In this document: positions 49,012-57,539 of the stretch, piece by piece
Position numbering within the stretch: the first letter of the stretch is position 1
How the letters are laid out: each line of letters opens with the position of its first letter
Origin: Paenibacillus_V sp046244365
GTDB lineage: Bacteria > Bacillota > Bacilli > Paenibacillales > NBRC-103111
DNA: 64,000 bases
Assembly (NCBI RefSeq): GCF_046244365.1
Contig: NZ_CP176395.1
Span: forward strand, 4,092,001 to 4,156,000
Direction: 5' to 3'
The notes under the pieces: generated by a model
Told to the model about the DNA's origin: nothing
Databases searched by the model: none
The model's input: the letters and a program-made list of their open reading frames with translations, nothing else
Translations under genes and position numbers: made by a program

Positions 49012-49290
49012 CTAATCGTGGATGATCGCGATCATTTCGTCCTCGATATCGAGTTCGATTTGGCTGCGGAATGCGCGCGTATTGTATACATTAAGCAAAT
49101 AGCGTTCGATTGCTTCCTTCATGCTCGCCTCGATCAGAAACTGGCTTCTGCCTTCGGCGGTCACCTCGGCGGAAAAGCCGAGATCCTCGTCGTACATGAG
49201 CTGTACGGATACTTGCTCCGGACGCAGCTGCTTGCGTTCCGCGATATGCATGCATATGGCATTCATGATATCTTGTTCGCTAAGCCGCAT
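49012..49290 (-). CDS. yxcD: YxcD family (DUF2653)
   Basis: 92 residues: MRLSEQDIMNAICMHIAERK, VQLMYDEDLGFSAEVTAEGR, MKEAIERYLLNVYNTRAF. The pattern matches DUF2653, small acidic Bacillota proteins of unknown function. Directly follows the signal-peptide protein. Confidence 0.8.
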   Translation of the reverse strand: MRLSEQDIMNAICMHIAERKQLRPEQVSVQLMYDEDLGFSAEVTAEGRSQFLIEASMKEAIERYLLNVYNTRAFRSQIELDIEDEMIAIIHD

Positions 49291-49721
49291 TATTGGAACC
49301 TCTGATCCGGTTTTTGCTTCTTACGATCGCGGAAGTAGCCGACAATTCGGATGATCAGGAATACGACTGCGATGATCGCGAGCATATTAATCATAAAGCC
49401 GATCATGTTGCCGAGGAATCCGGTGCCGAACATCGAGCCGAACAGCATACCTGCAAGTCCGCCTACCAGCATCCCTTTCATAAACCCGCCGCCGCCAAAA
49501 AATCCGCCGGATTTCGTAGGGGTTGCAGTGGAGTTCGTCGTTCCGTTCGTCTTCGAGGTTGTCGTTCCCGAATCGGATTTGACTGCATTGTCTTTAGCCG
49601 GCGCTTTGAAGCTGCCGCTGTTGGATTTGTAGCTTGCTTTCGGTTTGGCGTCCGCCGTATCTACCGCGACGAAAGTCACGAACAGCATACAGGACAGGAT
49701 GACGAGAAAAAACTTTTTCAT
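49290..49721 (-). CDS. Exported low-complexity membrane protein
   Basis: 143 residues. Signal peptide or first span (FFLVILSCMLFVTFVAVDTA), a Ser/Thr/Lys-rich region, a Gly-rich turn (GGFFGGGGFMKGMLVGGLAG), a second span (MINMLAIIAVVFLIIRIVGY) and a basic tail. Resembles Tim44-like or small Gly-rich membrane proteins; assignment weak. Stop and next start touch. Confidence 0.6.
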   Translation of the reverse strand: MKKFFLVILSCMLFVTFVAVDTADAKPKASYKSNSGSFKAPAKDNAVKSDSGTTTSKTNGTTNSTATPTKSGGFFGGGGFMKGMLVGGLAGMLFGSMFGTGFLGNMIGFMINMLAIIAVVFLIIRIVGYFRDRKKQKPDQRFQ

Positions 49722-49876
49722 GGTACCCTCCCAAGTAGTCTATATGTGTTGGAAATAGACATCCACAGTATACTTACGTAATAGGATGGGCAACGGTTTC
49801 ATTAATTATCCGGGTTTGTTAAAATAGTTTTCGAGGGAACGTCGGTTTCCGGATGAAGCGGGAGAGAGGGATTTCG

Positions 49877-50404
49877 ATGCGGGAATATCCCGAAGCATAT
49901 GTCAGTTATTTAATTGAATTTCATGCGAAGCGCGATTTCTTCGAATGCCACGAGCTGCTGGAGGAATATTGGAAAGAGAACCCGGACAGCCCGTACCGTG
50001 ATCAATGGGTCGGCTTGATTCAACTGGCCGTATCGCTCTATCACCAAAGAAGAGGAAACCTGGCGGGAGCCGTTAAAATGATGGAAAGCGCAATCGGCAA
50101 ATTGTCCGGCGGCGAAATTACCGAACTCGGGATCCATGCCGGCCGGCTTCAGGAGAAGCTGCGGGAACGCGTCGTTCAATTGAACGGATCGGCTCCCTAT
50201 GAAGATATGAACATCCCGTTAGCCGACTTGGAGCTGGAGAAAGCATGCACCGAGGCGTGCGAACGGCAAGGGCTTAAATGGGAAGCGCCTAGCGAGCTGG
50301 CGAACAGGGCGCTGCTCGACAGGCATACGCTGAGGGATCGTTCCGGCGTTATTCGCGAGCGGGAGCGGCAGCAGGCGCTCAGACAAGAGCGTAGATCGCA
50401 ATAA
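49877..50404 (+). CDS. DUF309 protein
   Basis: 175 residues: MREYPEAYVSYLIEFHAKRD, FFECHELLEEYWKENPDSPY, VGLIQLAVSLYHQRRGNLAG. The FFECHELLEEYW motif (His/Glu) defines DUF309, a helical metal-binding-like fold of unknown function. The ATG at 49877 follows GGGAGAGAGGG. Confidence 0.88.
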   Translation: MREYPEAYVSYLIEFHAKRDFFECHELLEEYWKENPDSPYRDQWVGLIQLAVSLYHQRRGNLAGAVKMMESAIGKLSGGEITELGIHAGRLQEKLRERVVQLNGSAPYEDMNIPLADLELEKACTEACERQGLKWEAPSELANRALLDRHTLRDRSGVIRERERQQALRQERRSQ

Positions 50405-50418
50405 TCGATGGAAGGAAT

Positions 50419-50443
50419 GGGGGCCGAGAGGCTCCCTTTTTTT
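50419..50443 (+). terminator. Terminator after DUF309
   Basis: GGG(g)GCC-gaga-GGC(t)CCC and seven T. Confidence 0.85.
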
Positions 50444-50649
50444 GCAGTCTCAGAAAGGATATCCTCCGCTGATTGTTCGACTTCTCGGTAAACGCGCTGT
50501 CAAAAGACGGCGAGCCGATTGTCTTTGAAGTCGGCCTATCGTCGCATAGCTATTCTTTCTAGCAAAAGGTAACGAATCTAGCATTTCGCCGTTCCGTCCG
50601 GTCGCGTTCTCTCATATAAAGCTAGTAAGCGGAGTTAGGGGGACGATCA
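50444..50649. other. Gap with small ORF remnant
   Basis: 206 bases. A 29-codon ORF at 50473-50562 (TTG start, ending SHSYSF) looks like a C-terminal scrap of a lost gene. CATATAAAG at about 50618 could be a sporulation sigma -10. Nothing certain. Confidence 0.3.
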
Positions 50650-50997
50650 GTGGGCGTGCCGAAAAAATGCTGTAAAAAACAACCAGTACGCAGGCGCTGT
50701 AAGCAGAAGGGCTTTAGAAGGAAAGTGCGCAGGATCAGAAAGACGAACAACACGAATACGAACAATACGAATCAGAATACGAATAATCAAAATGTGAATA
50801 ACAATATTAATTTCAATAATCATGCGCATTCGGATCATCGGGAGAGCTCGAATCTGTTGATTGCACTTCTGCTGCTGCTGATTATTGAGAAACGCGGTGA
50901 CAATCATGGAAAAAGCGGCAGCGGAAGGGATTGCAAGCATAGTCGTAAGCATAGCTGTACATCCGATCGGTCATGCCGGTGCCGGCAATCTCTTTAA
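50650..50997 (+). CDS. Spore-coat-like Asn-rich small protein
   Basis: 115 residues, GTG start after AGGGGGACG. Basic Cys-rich start (PKKCCKKQPVRRRCKQKGFR), an Asn-rich tract (TNNTNTNNTNQNTNNQN), one hydrophobic span (LLIALLLLLIIE) and a second basic/Cys part. Composition resembles spore surface proteins; the C-terminal part may be spurious if a shorter frame is used. No family named. Confidence 0.45.
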   Translation: MGVPKKCCKKQPVRRRCKQKGFRRKVRRIRKTNNTNTNNTNQNTNNQNVNNNINFNNHAHSDHRESSNLLIALLLLLIIEKRGDNHGKSGSGRDCKHSRKHSCTSDRSCRCRQSL

Positions 50998-51006
50998 GCA
51001 ATCAGG

Positions 51007-51039
51007 AAAAAGGAGCCGTCAGCAGACGGCCCCTTTTTT
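51007..51039 (+). terminator. Terminator
   Basis: AAAAGG(a)GCCGTC-agca-GACGGC(c)CCTTTTTT. Confidence 0.85.
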
Positions 51040-51104
51040 GATTACCCGACAATCTTCCGCGCGAAGAACGGAACGTCAGGAGTGACGCTCCGCACTTGCA
51101 CGGT

Positions 51105-51668
51105 TTAAGAGTGCGTTTCCGTAACGACATCCAGCTCCCCTGTAACGGGGTGGATGATCAGCCCGGAAACGGGCAGGCCGGAAGGGAGAAGCGGGTGGTT
51201 TTTGATGATGCCGACGCTCTTGACTACCGCTTCCTGAACGTGATCGAAGCCCGTGAGCCATCTCTTCAGATCGATGCCGGAGTGGTGCAGCGTAGTGAGC
51301 ACCTTGTCGCTGACGCCGTTCGCTTTAGCCTTATCCAGTACGGAATCCGAATTCAATCCGGTCATCCCGCAATCGTGGTGCCCGATGACGAGTACCTCGG
51401 AAGCGTTCAGCTCGTAGATCGCTACGATAATACTCCGCATCACGCTGCCGAAAGGGTGGGAGACGATGGCGCCCGCGTTTTTGATGATTTTGGCGTCGCC
51501 GTTCTTCAGATTGAGCGCTCTTGGTAGCAGCTCGACGAGCCGCGTATCCATGCAGGTGAGGATGACCATTTTTTTGTCCGGATACTTGTCCGTACGGTAT
51601 TGCTCGTAGTCTTTATTTTCGACGAAATGCCGGTTAAACGATAAAATATTCGATAGATGTTTTGACAT
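51105..51668 (-). CDS. Beta-class carbonic anhydrase
   Basis: 187 residues. Zinc ligands: CMDTR (with Asp-Arg pair) and HHDCG; ordered DAKIIKNAGAIVSHPFGSVM. Catalyses CO2/HCO3- interconversion in the cytoplasm. Length fits the short beta class of Bacillota (YtiB/YvdA-like). Not in an operon. Confidence 0.93.
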   Translation of the reverse strand: MSKHLSNILSFNRHFVENKDYEQYRTDKYPDKKMVILTCMDTRLVELLPRALNLKNGDAKIIKNAGAIVSHPFGSVMRSIIVAIYELNASEVLVIGHHDCGMTGLNSDSVLDKAKANGVSDKVLTTLHHSGIDLKRWLTGFDHVQEAVVKSVGIIKNHPLLPSGLPVSGLIIHPVTGELDVVTETHS

Positions 51669-51718
51669 GGGATCCGACCTTTTTCATATGAATGTATGGT
51701 GCTCGTTGCTTGATGGCA

Positions 51719-52075
51719 TCAGTGCTGGCGAACAGCAGACCTCTTATCTAGGACTTTCATGGTGCCGTTATAGATCTGGCTGCCGCTCTTGAGCATATAA
51801 GCGTGCTTGGCAGGCTGATAATCGACGGTCATGCGCTCCTCGAAAAACACCTCATGACGCTGCTCGAATACGACTGGAAACGGAGCGTTGGCTTCCGCTT
51901 TGGACTCGGGGTGCACGGACGGCTTGGTTTCGCTGTTCTCCGCCCAAAGGGTGGGGACGCCGCTGACCGCGCAGCCGCAGCCTTCCGAATCGTAAACAAG
52001 CTTGAGCCGGTAAGGTTCATCGCCCAATCGCCGCTTCGTTTCGTGCAAAGCCGCTTCCGTAAACGTAATTTGCAT
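51719..52075 (-). CDS. HesB/IscA-like Fe-S protein
   Basis: 118 residues: MQITFTEAALHETKRRLGDE, LKLVYDSEGCGCAVSGVPTL, VDYQPAKHAYMLKSG. HesB-like fold with only a GCGC Cys cluster in mid-sequence (no C-terminal CxC), as in the YneR group. Role in Fe-S handling is likely but unproven. GGAGAG upstream. Confidence 0.75.
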   Translation of the reverse strand: MQITFTEAALHETKRRLGDEPYRLKLVYDSEGCGCAVSGVPTLWAENSETKPSVHPESKAEANAPFPVVFEQRHEVFFEERMTVDYQPAKHAYMLKSGSQIYNGTMKVLDKRSAVRQH

Positions 52076-52264
52076 GGTTCCTCTCTCCTTTAGAGGTTAT
52101 TTTACCACATTTTGCGCCCTTCTGACATCCGCCGCCGTTTGCCGAGACCGTTAGGCCTGACGATTTTACCGAAAAGTTGCTTCCCGCTTCCGAAATCAGT
52201 AAGATCGAACTAGTGAGTCCATCGCGCTCGCACACCAGATTCGATTCCGAAGGAGGCGCTTCGT

Positions 52265-53776
52265 ATGAGCGACATTCAGACACAGATGAAGGGGCTTAGA
52301 ACGCTCGTCAAAAAGATTAAAAGCTACGAGGAAGCGGTAGGTCTCATTTATTGGGATATGCGCACCGGACTGCCGAAAAAAGGGGTGGAAGGGCGCTCTG
52401 AGGTTGTCGGCGTGCTGTCCGGCGAAATGTTTCGCTTGTCGGTTTCCGATGAGATGGGCGGCTATTTGGCATTTCTGGACCAGGAGGAGCGGCTCGCCGA
52501 GTTATCCGAAACCGACCGAAAAATCGTCCGGGAATGTCGCAAGGAATATGACCGCAGCAAAAAAATTCCGCCAGAGAAGTTCGAGGCGTACGTCGTCCTG
52601 ACGTCGCAGTCGGAATCGGTTTGGGAGGAAGCGAAGGAAAAGTCCGATTTCGCCATGTTTCGGCCTTATTTGGAGAAGATCGTTGAGACGAATTTGGAAT
52701 TTATCGATCTGTGGGGCTACGAAGGCCATAAGTACAACACGCTGCTGGACATGTATGAGCCCGGGATGACGGTCGAGAAACTGGATGCGCTGTTCGGTGC
52801 CCTTCGCGAGAAGCTGGTTCCGCTCGTCGCCGCCATCCAAGCATCGCCAAAGCCGGAAGCCTCATTCCTGAATCAGACGTTTGCGAAAGAAAAGCAGCGA
52901 TCGTTCAATCATCATATTTTGCGGGAAATGGGCTACGACTTCGAAGCCGGCCGGCTTGACGAAACGGTGCATCCGTTCGCGACGGGACTCAATCCGGGCG
53001 ACGTGCGCATCACGACGAAGTTCGTGGAGAACGACCTGCTGACCGCGTTATTCGGCACGATCCATGAAGGCGGCCACGCGCTGTACGAGCAAAATATTTC
53101 GAAGGAGCTGCTCGGGACCAACCTCTGTACGGGAACGTCGATGGGGATCCACGAATCGCAATCTCGTTTCTGGGAAAATATGGTCGGTCGTAGCAGGCCG
53201 TTCTGGCATCGTTATTTCGGGGAGCTGCAGCAGGCGTTCGAGGGACAGTTCGCGGGCGTCGAAGCGGAAACCTTTTACCGCGCTATCAATGAAGTGTCGC
53301 CGTCGCTCATTCGCATAGAAGCCGACGAGCTCACCTATAACTTACATATCATGATCCGCTATGAAATCGAGAAAGCGCTGTTCAGCGGGGCCGTCAAAGC
53401 GGCAGATCTTCCGGAGCTGTGGAACGCCAAATACAAGGAGTACCTTGGCGTCGAACCGTCGAATGACGGTGAGGGCGTTCTGCAGGATGTGCATTGGTCC
53501 GGCGGTTCGTTCGGCTATTTTCCGTCGTATTCGCTTGGAAACATGTACGCCGCGCAAATACGCCATACGCTGATCAAAGAAATCCCTGGCTTTGACGAGC
53601 TGATCGAGAAAGGGAATCTTGCTCCGATTAAGGAATGGCTTACGGAGAAGGTGTACCGCTACGGGAAGCTGCTCGATCCTGCGGAAATCGTTCAGAACGT
53701 TACGGGAGAACCGCTTAATCCCGAATACCTGGTGGCCTACCTGGAAGAGAAATACAAGGATATTTACGGCCTGTAA
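52265..53776 (+). CDS. Carboxypeptidase Taq, M32 family
   Basis: 503 residues. Metal motif HEXXH in TIHEGGHALYEQN, second motif HESQSRFWENMVGRS, and TGTSMGIH; the third metal Glu follows HESQ. Family knowledge: M32 enzymes trim C-terminal residues from peptides in the cytoplasm. GGAGGCG precedes the ATG. Typical full length (~500). Confidence 0.95.
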   Translation: MSDIQTQMKGLRTLVKKIKSYEEAVGLIYWDMRTGLPKKGVEGRSEVVGVLSGEMFRLSVSDEMGGYLAFLDQEERLAELSETDRKIVRECRKEYDRSKKIPPEKFEAYVVLTSQSESVWEEAKEKSDFAMFRPYLEKIVETNLEFIDLWGYEGHKYNTLLDMYEPGMTVEKLDALFGALREKLVPLVAAIQASPKPEASFLNQTFAKEKQRSFNHHILREMGYDFEAGRLDETVHPFATGLNPGDVRITTKFVENDLLTALFGTIHEGGHALYEQNISKELLGTNLCTGTSMGIHESQSRFWENMVGRSRPFWHRYFGELQQAFEGQFAGVEAETFYRAINEVSPSLIRIEADELTYNLHIMIRYEIEKALFSGAVKAADLPELWNAKYKEYLGVEPSNDGEGVLQDVHWSGGSFGYFPSYSLGNMYAAQIRHTLIKEIPGFDELIEKGNLAPIKEWLTEKVYRYGKLLDPAEIVQNVTGEPLNPEYLVAYLEEKYKDIYGL

Positions 53777-53780
53777 ACCG

Positions 53781-53833
53781 AAAAAACATGCACCCGCTTC
53801 CCTCAAACCGAGGGTGGGGGTGCATGTTTTTTT
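53781..53833. terminator. Bidirectional terminator
   Basis: AAAAAACATGCACCC / GGGTGCATGTTTTTT with inner CCCTC/GAGGG, serving the M32 and lipoprotein genes. Confidence 0.92.
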
Positions 53834-53869
53834 GTCGTGCGCGAAGCGCCTTCCGACTGCAGCGGCCGA

Positions 53870-54433
53870 CTACTGCACTAGTGCCGTCAGCACCAACTCG
53901 GTTACGTCCTTGGCGCTGCCGCTCGCAATCGAGATCGATACGCGGATTCCGTCCTTCTGTCCGCTGCCGATATAGAAGTCGTCCGCGGACGTTTCCGTCA
54001 GATCCGTAAAGCCTGCCGCTTTCAGCGCGTCATGATACGCTTTGCCGGCATCCTTTATCGATTGCTTCGATTGAAAGGTCACCATGAACGATTTTTCTTT
54101 ATCGGCGCTTGTCGACATGGAGCCTGTGATTTGAGCTTTTTCGGGTACGGGAATGTCTTTGGGAAAACCGTCCGGCAGCTTTTTGTCCTCGGAGAATGTC
54201 ATTGTGGAAGCGTTCCCGTTCGCATCCTTGCTCTTGATCGTCGTCGAATTGTCTTTGTCGTTAACCGTAATTTTGCCTTCCCCGTCCTTGGATTTCACCG
54301 TTATATCGTTGCCCTTGACGGAAATGTCCGTCTTTCCGCCTTCGCCGTCCGGTACGGATATGGAGCTGCAGCCGGAGGCCGTTACTATAGCCGCTGCGAT
54401 AAGGATTGCCTTAGTCAAACGATTCTTTTGCAT
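53870..54433 (-). CDS. Lipoprotein with beta-rich repeats
   Basis: 187 residues. Lipobox TASGCSS. Residues ~28-80 hold repeated Gly/Asp/Lys strands (DGEGGKTDISVKGNDITVKS, DGEGKITVNDKDNSTTIKSK); the last ~100 residues are alpha/beta (LPDGFPKDIPVPEKAQITGS, KQSIKDAGKAYHDALKAAGF). No family named; probably cell surface. ATTATA at 54484-54489 reads as TATAAT on this strand, with TTCTGT 17 bp upstream. Confidence 0.65.
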   Translation of the reverse strand: MQKNRLTKAILIAAAIVTASGCSSISVPDGEGGKTDISVKGNDITVKSKDGEGKITVNDKDNSTTIKSKDANGNASTMTFSEDKKLPDGFPKDIPVPEKAQITGSMSTSADKEKSFMVTFQSKQSIKDAGKAYHDALKAAGFTDLTETSADDFYIGSGQKDGIRVSISIASGSAKDVTELVLTALVQ

Positions 54434-54672
54434 TCATCACGATTCCTTTCTGTTCTTCTTGTTCGGAACATGACCCGGTTCGGATTATAGCATGGGACAA
54501 AACGTAACAGAAATAAGCTGAATTACCTATAAAATGGAATACAATTTCCTATCCCATGTTCGCGCATGAACGCGGAACCGCTTGATGGGCTGGCGCATAG
54601 GATGAACCAATACCGCCGGGCAGCGGCGCGTCGTTGTCCTGCGGAAATACGGCTGCAAGAGGGGATTGAACA
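54434..54672. other. Divergent intergenic region
   Basis: 239 bases. Minus-strand promoter for the lipoprotein (TATAAT on that strand near 54484) and leader of the ABC operon. CTATAAAATGG near 54527 may be a plus-strand -10. No known riboswitch recognised. Confidence 0.45.
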
Positions 54673-55677
54673 ATGAACAAACGTGCATGGGTGGGCTGTC
54701 TGGCTGCGCTGCTTTCGGCAGTGCTGTTGTTTACGGCCTGCGGCAAGAAAGAAGAGACGACGAAAGTGCGGATCGGGGAAGTGACACGGTCGATCTTTTA
54801 CGCACCGGAGTATGCGGCGATTGCCAAAGGTTTTTTTAAGGATGAGGGGCTCGAGATTGAACTGACGACGACGGCAGGCGGCGATAAAACGATGACGGCG
54901 CTATTGTCGAATGCGATCGATGTAGCGCTGGTAGGCTCGGAAACGTCCATATATGTGTACCAGCAAGGCTCGGACGATCCGGTCATTAACTTTGCCCAGT
55001 TGACGCAGACGGACGGCACCTTCCTTGTCGCCAAAAATAAAATCGCGAATTTCGATTGGAAGCAGCTGAAAGGGGTCACCTTCCTCGGCCAAAGAAAAGG
55101 CGGCATGCCGCAAATGGCCGGCGAATTTACGCTTAAGAAGCACGGCATCGATCCGCAAAAGGATTTGAAGCTCATCCAAAACATCGATTTTGCCAATATT
55201 CCGGCAGCATTCGCTTCGGGAACCGGCGATTTCGTCCAGCTGTTCGAGCCGCAGGCATCCGTTTTCGAGAAGGAAGGAAAAGGCTACGTCATCGCATCGT
55301 TCGGCGTCGAGAGCGGGAAGCTTCCGTATACGGTGTTTATGGCCAAGAAAAGCTTTATCGGCAAAAACGAAAGCACGATTCAAAAATTTACGAATGCCGT
55401 CCACCGCGCGCAAAAATGGGTTTATGCCTCTTCCGTCGACGAGGTGGCGCAAACGATCGCACCGTATTTCAAGGATACGGATATCGAAATTGTTAAAATG
55501 GTCGTCAAGCGGTACAAAGACCAGCAGTCGTTCGCAAGCGATCCGGTCGTCGACGAGCAGGAATGGAACAACCTGCAGGACGTCATGTCTGCCGCCGGCG
55601 AGCTGAAGCAGAAAGTTTCCCATGGCACGCTGGTCGACAATAAATATGCCGAGAAAGCGATCAAATCCGTGAAGTAG
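54673..55677 (+). CDS. ABC substrate-binding lipoprotein, NMT1/SsuA type
   Basis: 334 residues. Lipobox LFTACGKKE; NMT1-like domain (RSIFYAPEYAAIAKGFFKDE, ALVGSETSIYVYQQGSD, AGEFTLKKHGIDPQKDL). Related to nitrate/sulfonate/pyrimidine precursor binders; ligand unknown. First gene of a three-gene importer. GAGGGG precedes the ATG. Confidence 0.9.
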   Translation: MNKRAWVGCLAALLSAVLLFTACGKKEETTKVRIGEVTRSIFYAPEYAAIAKGFFKDEGLEIELTTTAGGDKTMTALLSNAIDVALVGSETSIYVYQQGSDDPVINFAQLTQTDGTFLVAKNKIANFDWKQLKGVTFLGQRKGGMPQMAGEFTLKKHGIDPQKDLKLIQNIDFANIPAAFASGTGDFVQLFEPQASVFEKEGKGYVIASFGVESGKLPYTVFMAKKSFIGKNESTIQKFTNAVHRAQKWVYASSVDEVAQTIAPYFKDTDIEIVKMVVKRYKDQQSFASDPVVDEQEWNNLQDVMSAAGELKQKVSHGTLVDNKYAEKAIKSVK

Positions 55678-55739
55678 GGATTCAAACATCCGTGCTTCGT
55701 TAGGGCTAGCCGCCGGACGCGAGGGGGAGGGGTTCCGAC

Positions 55740-56516
55740 ATGAATCACGCAGTATCGCTAGCGGACGTCACACAAGTATATGTCACGGAGCGGGGGGCTT
55801 CGCTTGCGATCGAGAACATCACGTTCGCTGTCGATGCGGGCGAGTTCGTAAGCCTCGTCGGTCCGAGCGGCTGCGGCAAAACGACGATATTATCGCTGAT
55901 CGCAGGTCTCCTTCAGCCTACGGTGGGTAGGATTGAAGTGAACGGAAGCGCCGTAGCGCGGCCGTCGACGAAGGTAGGCTACATGCTTCAGCAGGATTAT
56001 TTGTTTCCATGGCGTTCCATTTGGCAGAACGTGCTTATCGGCTTGGAGCTGAACGGGCGGCTGACGGACGAAAAGCGCCGGTATGCCGAGCATCTGCTAG
56101 GCGAAATGGGGCTGCTGGAAGTGCGCGATCGGTTTCCTGCGCAGCTTTCGGGCGGCATGCGACAGCGTGTCGCGCTTGTGCGAACGCTCGTTACCGAGCC
56201 GGATATTTTGCTGCTAGACGAACCGTTCTCGGCGCTCGATTACCAGACGAAACTGCAGCTGGAGGATTTGGTCGCCGCCACTCTGCGAACGCACCGGAAG
56301 ACGGCGCTGCTCGTTACGCACGATATCGCGGAAGCGATCGCCATGAGCGACCGCGTGATCGTGCTCGACCGGAATCCCGGCCGAATCCGGTCCGAAATTC
56401 AGGTGCCGAATGACATCCGGACGCAGACGCCTTTCCGATCCAGGGAGCTTCCCGGCTTCCACCCGCTCGTGGAGTATATATGGCAGGAGCTGGAAGCGTC
56501 GGAGGACAGGGGGTGA
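55740..56516 (+). CDS. ABC transporter ATPase, SsuB/TauB/ThiZ type
   Basis: 258 residues: Walker A GPSGCGKTT, Q-loop YMLQQDYLFPWRSI, signature LSGGMRQRVA, Walker B ILLLDEPFSALD, H-loop VTHDI. GGGGGAGGGG before the ATG. Partner of the permease after it. Confidence 0.92.
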   Translation: MNHAVSLADVTQVYVTERGASLAIENITFAVDAGEFVSLVGPSGCGKTTILSLIAGLLQPTVGRIEVNGSAVARPSTKVGYMLQQDYLFPWRSIWQNVLIGLELNGRLTDEKRRYAEHLLGEMGLLEVRDRFPAQLSGGMRQRVALVRTLVTEPDILLLDEPFSALDYQTKLQLEDLVAATLRTHRKTALLVTHDIAEAIAMSDRVIVLDRNPGRIRSEIQVPNDIRTQTPFRSRELPGFHPLVEYIWQELEASEDRG

Positions 56517-56520
56517 TCGA

Positions 56521-57345
56521 ATGGAGAAACAGGAACGGAGCCGCAAACACGACGGGTTATCGGAACGAATTTACCGGGAGTACGTTTCGAACGGGGCAAG
56601 GACGAAGCGCCGCGTGCTTTTTACGCAGCTGGCCATATTGGTTGCCTTTCTCGGTTCATGGGAGCTGGCGGGACGCTTCAAATACATCGATGTCCTCCTG
56701 TTCAGCTATCCGACCAAGATCGTATCCCTGCTGGTAGAGAAGCTGGCCGACGGCTCGGTACTGCCCCACATCGGCGTAACGGTCTTCGAAACGGTAATCG
56801 GCTTCCTTCTTGGGACCCTATGCGGAACGGGACTCGCGGTACTGATCTGGTGGTCGCCTTTCTTGCAGAAGGTGCTTGATCCCTATATCGTCGTGTTCAA
56901 CAGCATGCCCAAGGTAGCGCTCGGTCCGCTTTTTATCGTGGGACTCGGTCCGGGTATGATGTCGATCATCGGCATTACGCTGGCGATTACAGTCGTGATT
57001 ACGACGCTGGTCGTCTACTCGAGCTTTAATGAAGTGGACGCAAACTATGTGAAGGTTGTGCGCGTTTTCGGAGGAAACCGGCGCGACGTGTTTCGCAAGG
57101 TCATCTATCCCGCATCGTTTCCCGCTATTATTTCTACGCTTAAGGTTAACGTTGGCTTGTCCTGGATCGGTGTGATCGTCGGCGAATTCCTCGTTTCCAA
57201 GCAGGGCCTCGGCTACTTGATCATTTACGGCTTTCAGGTGTTTAACTTTACGCTTGTCATTATGAGTTTGTTTATCATCGCGATATTCGCGACGGCCATG
57301 TATCAAGCGGTGGCTTACACGGAACAGAAGCTGACGCGAAAGTAA
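56521..57345 (+). CDS. ABC transporter permease
   Basis: 274 residues, six spans, with the EAA loop VKVVRVFGGNRRDVFRKVIY. Charged N-terminal tail. ATG at 56521 is four bases after the ATPase stop. Completes the second importer; no flavoprotein or monooxygenase accompanies it. Confidence 0.92.
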   Translation: MEKQERSRKHDGLSERIYREYVSNGARTKRRVLFTQLAILVAFLGSWELAGRFKYIDVLLFSYPTKIVSLLVEKLADGSVLPHIGVTVFETVIGFLLGTLCGTGLAVLIWWSPFLQKVLDPYIVVFNSMPKVALGPLFIVGLGPGMMSIIGITLAITVVITTLVVYSSFNEVDANYVKVVRVFGGNRRDVFRKVIYPASFPAIISTLKVNVGLSWIGVIVGEFLVSKQGLGYLIIYGFQVFNFTLVIMSLFIIAIFATAMYQAVAYTEQKLTRK

Positions 57346-57539
57346 ATCAACTTATGTGCGATAAGGATCCGGTCTCTGCAGAGAGGCCGGATTTAGCTGT
57401 TTATGGAAAGTCTGGCGAGACAGCTGCCCGGAACGAGCGATCGGGGCCGGTTTTTAGGCGAATATGGGGTTTGTCCAAAAGCGGGATCCCATTCTATAAT
57501 GCAGGCATTACGATCAGTAAGGTTGGAGGGATAGGGCAG

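Noticed and set aside
54491..54672. Riboswitch in front of the second ABC operon
   Set aside because: No TPP, guanidine or other core motif recognised; only a possible promoter.
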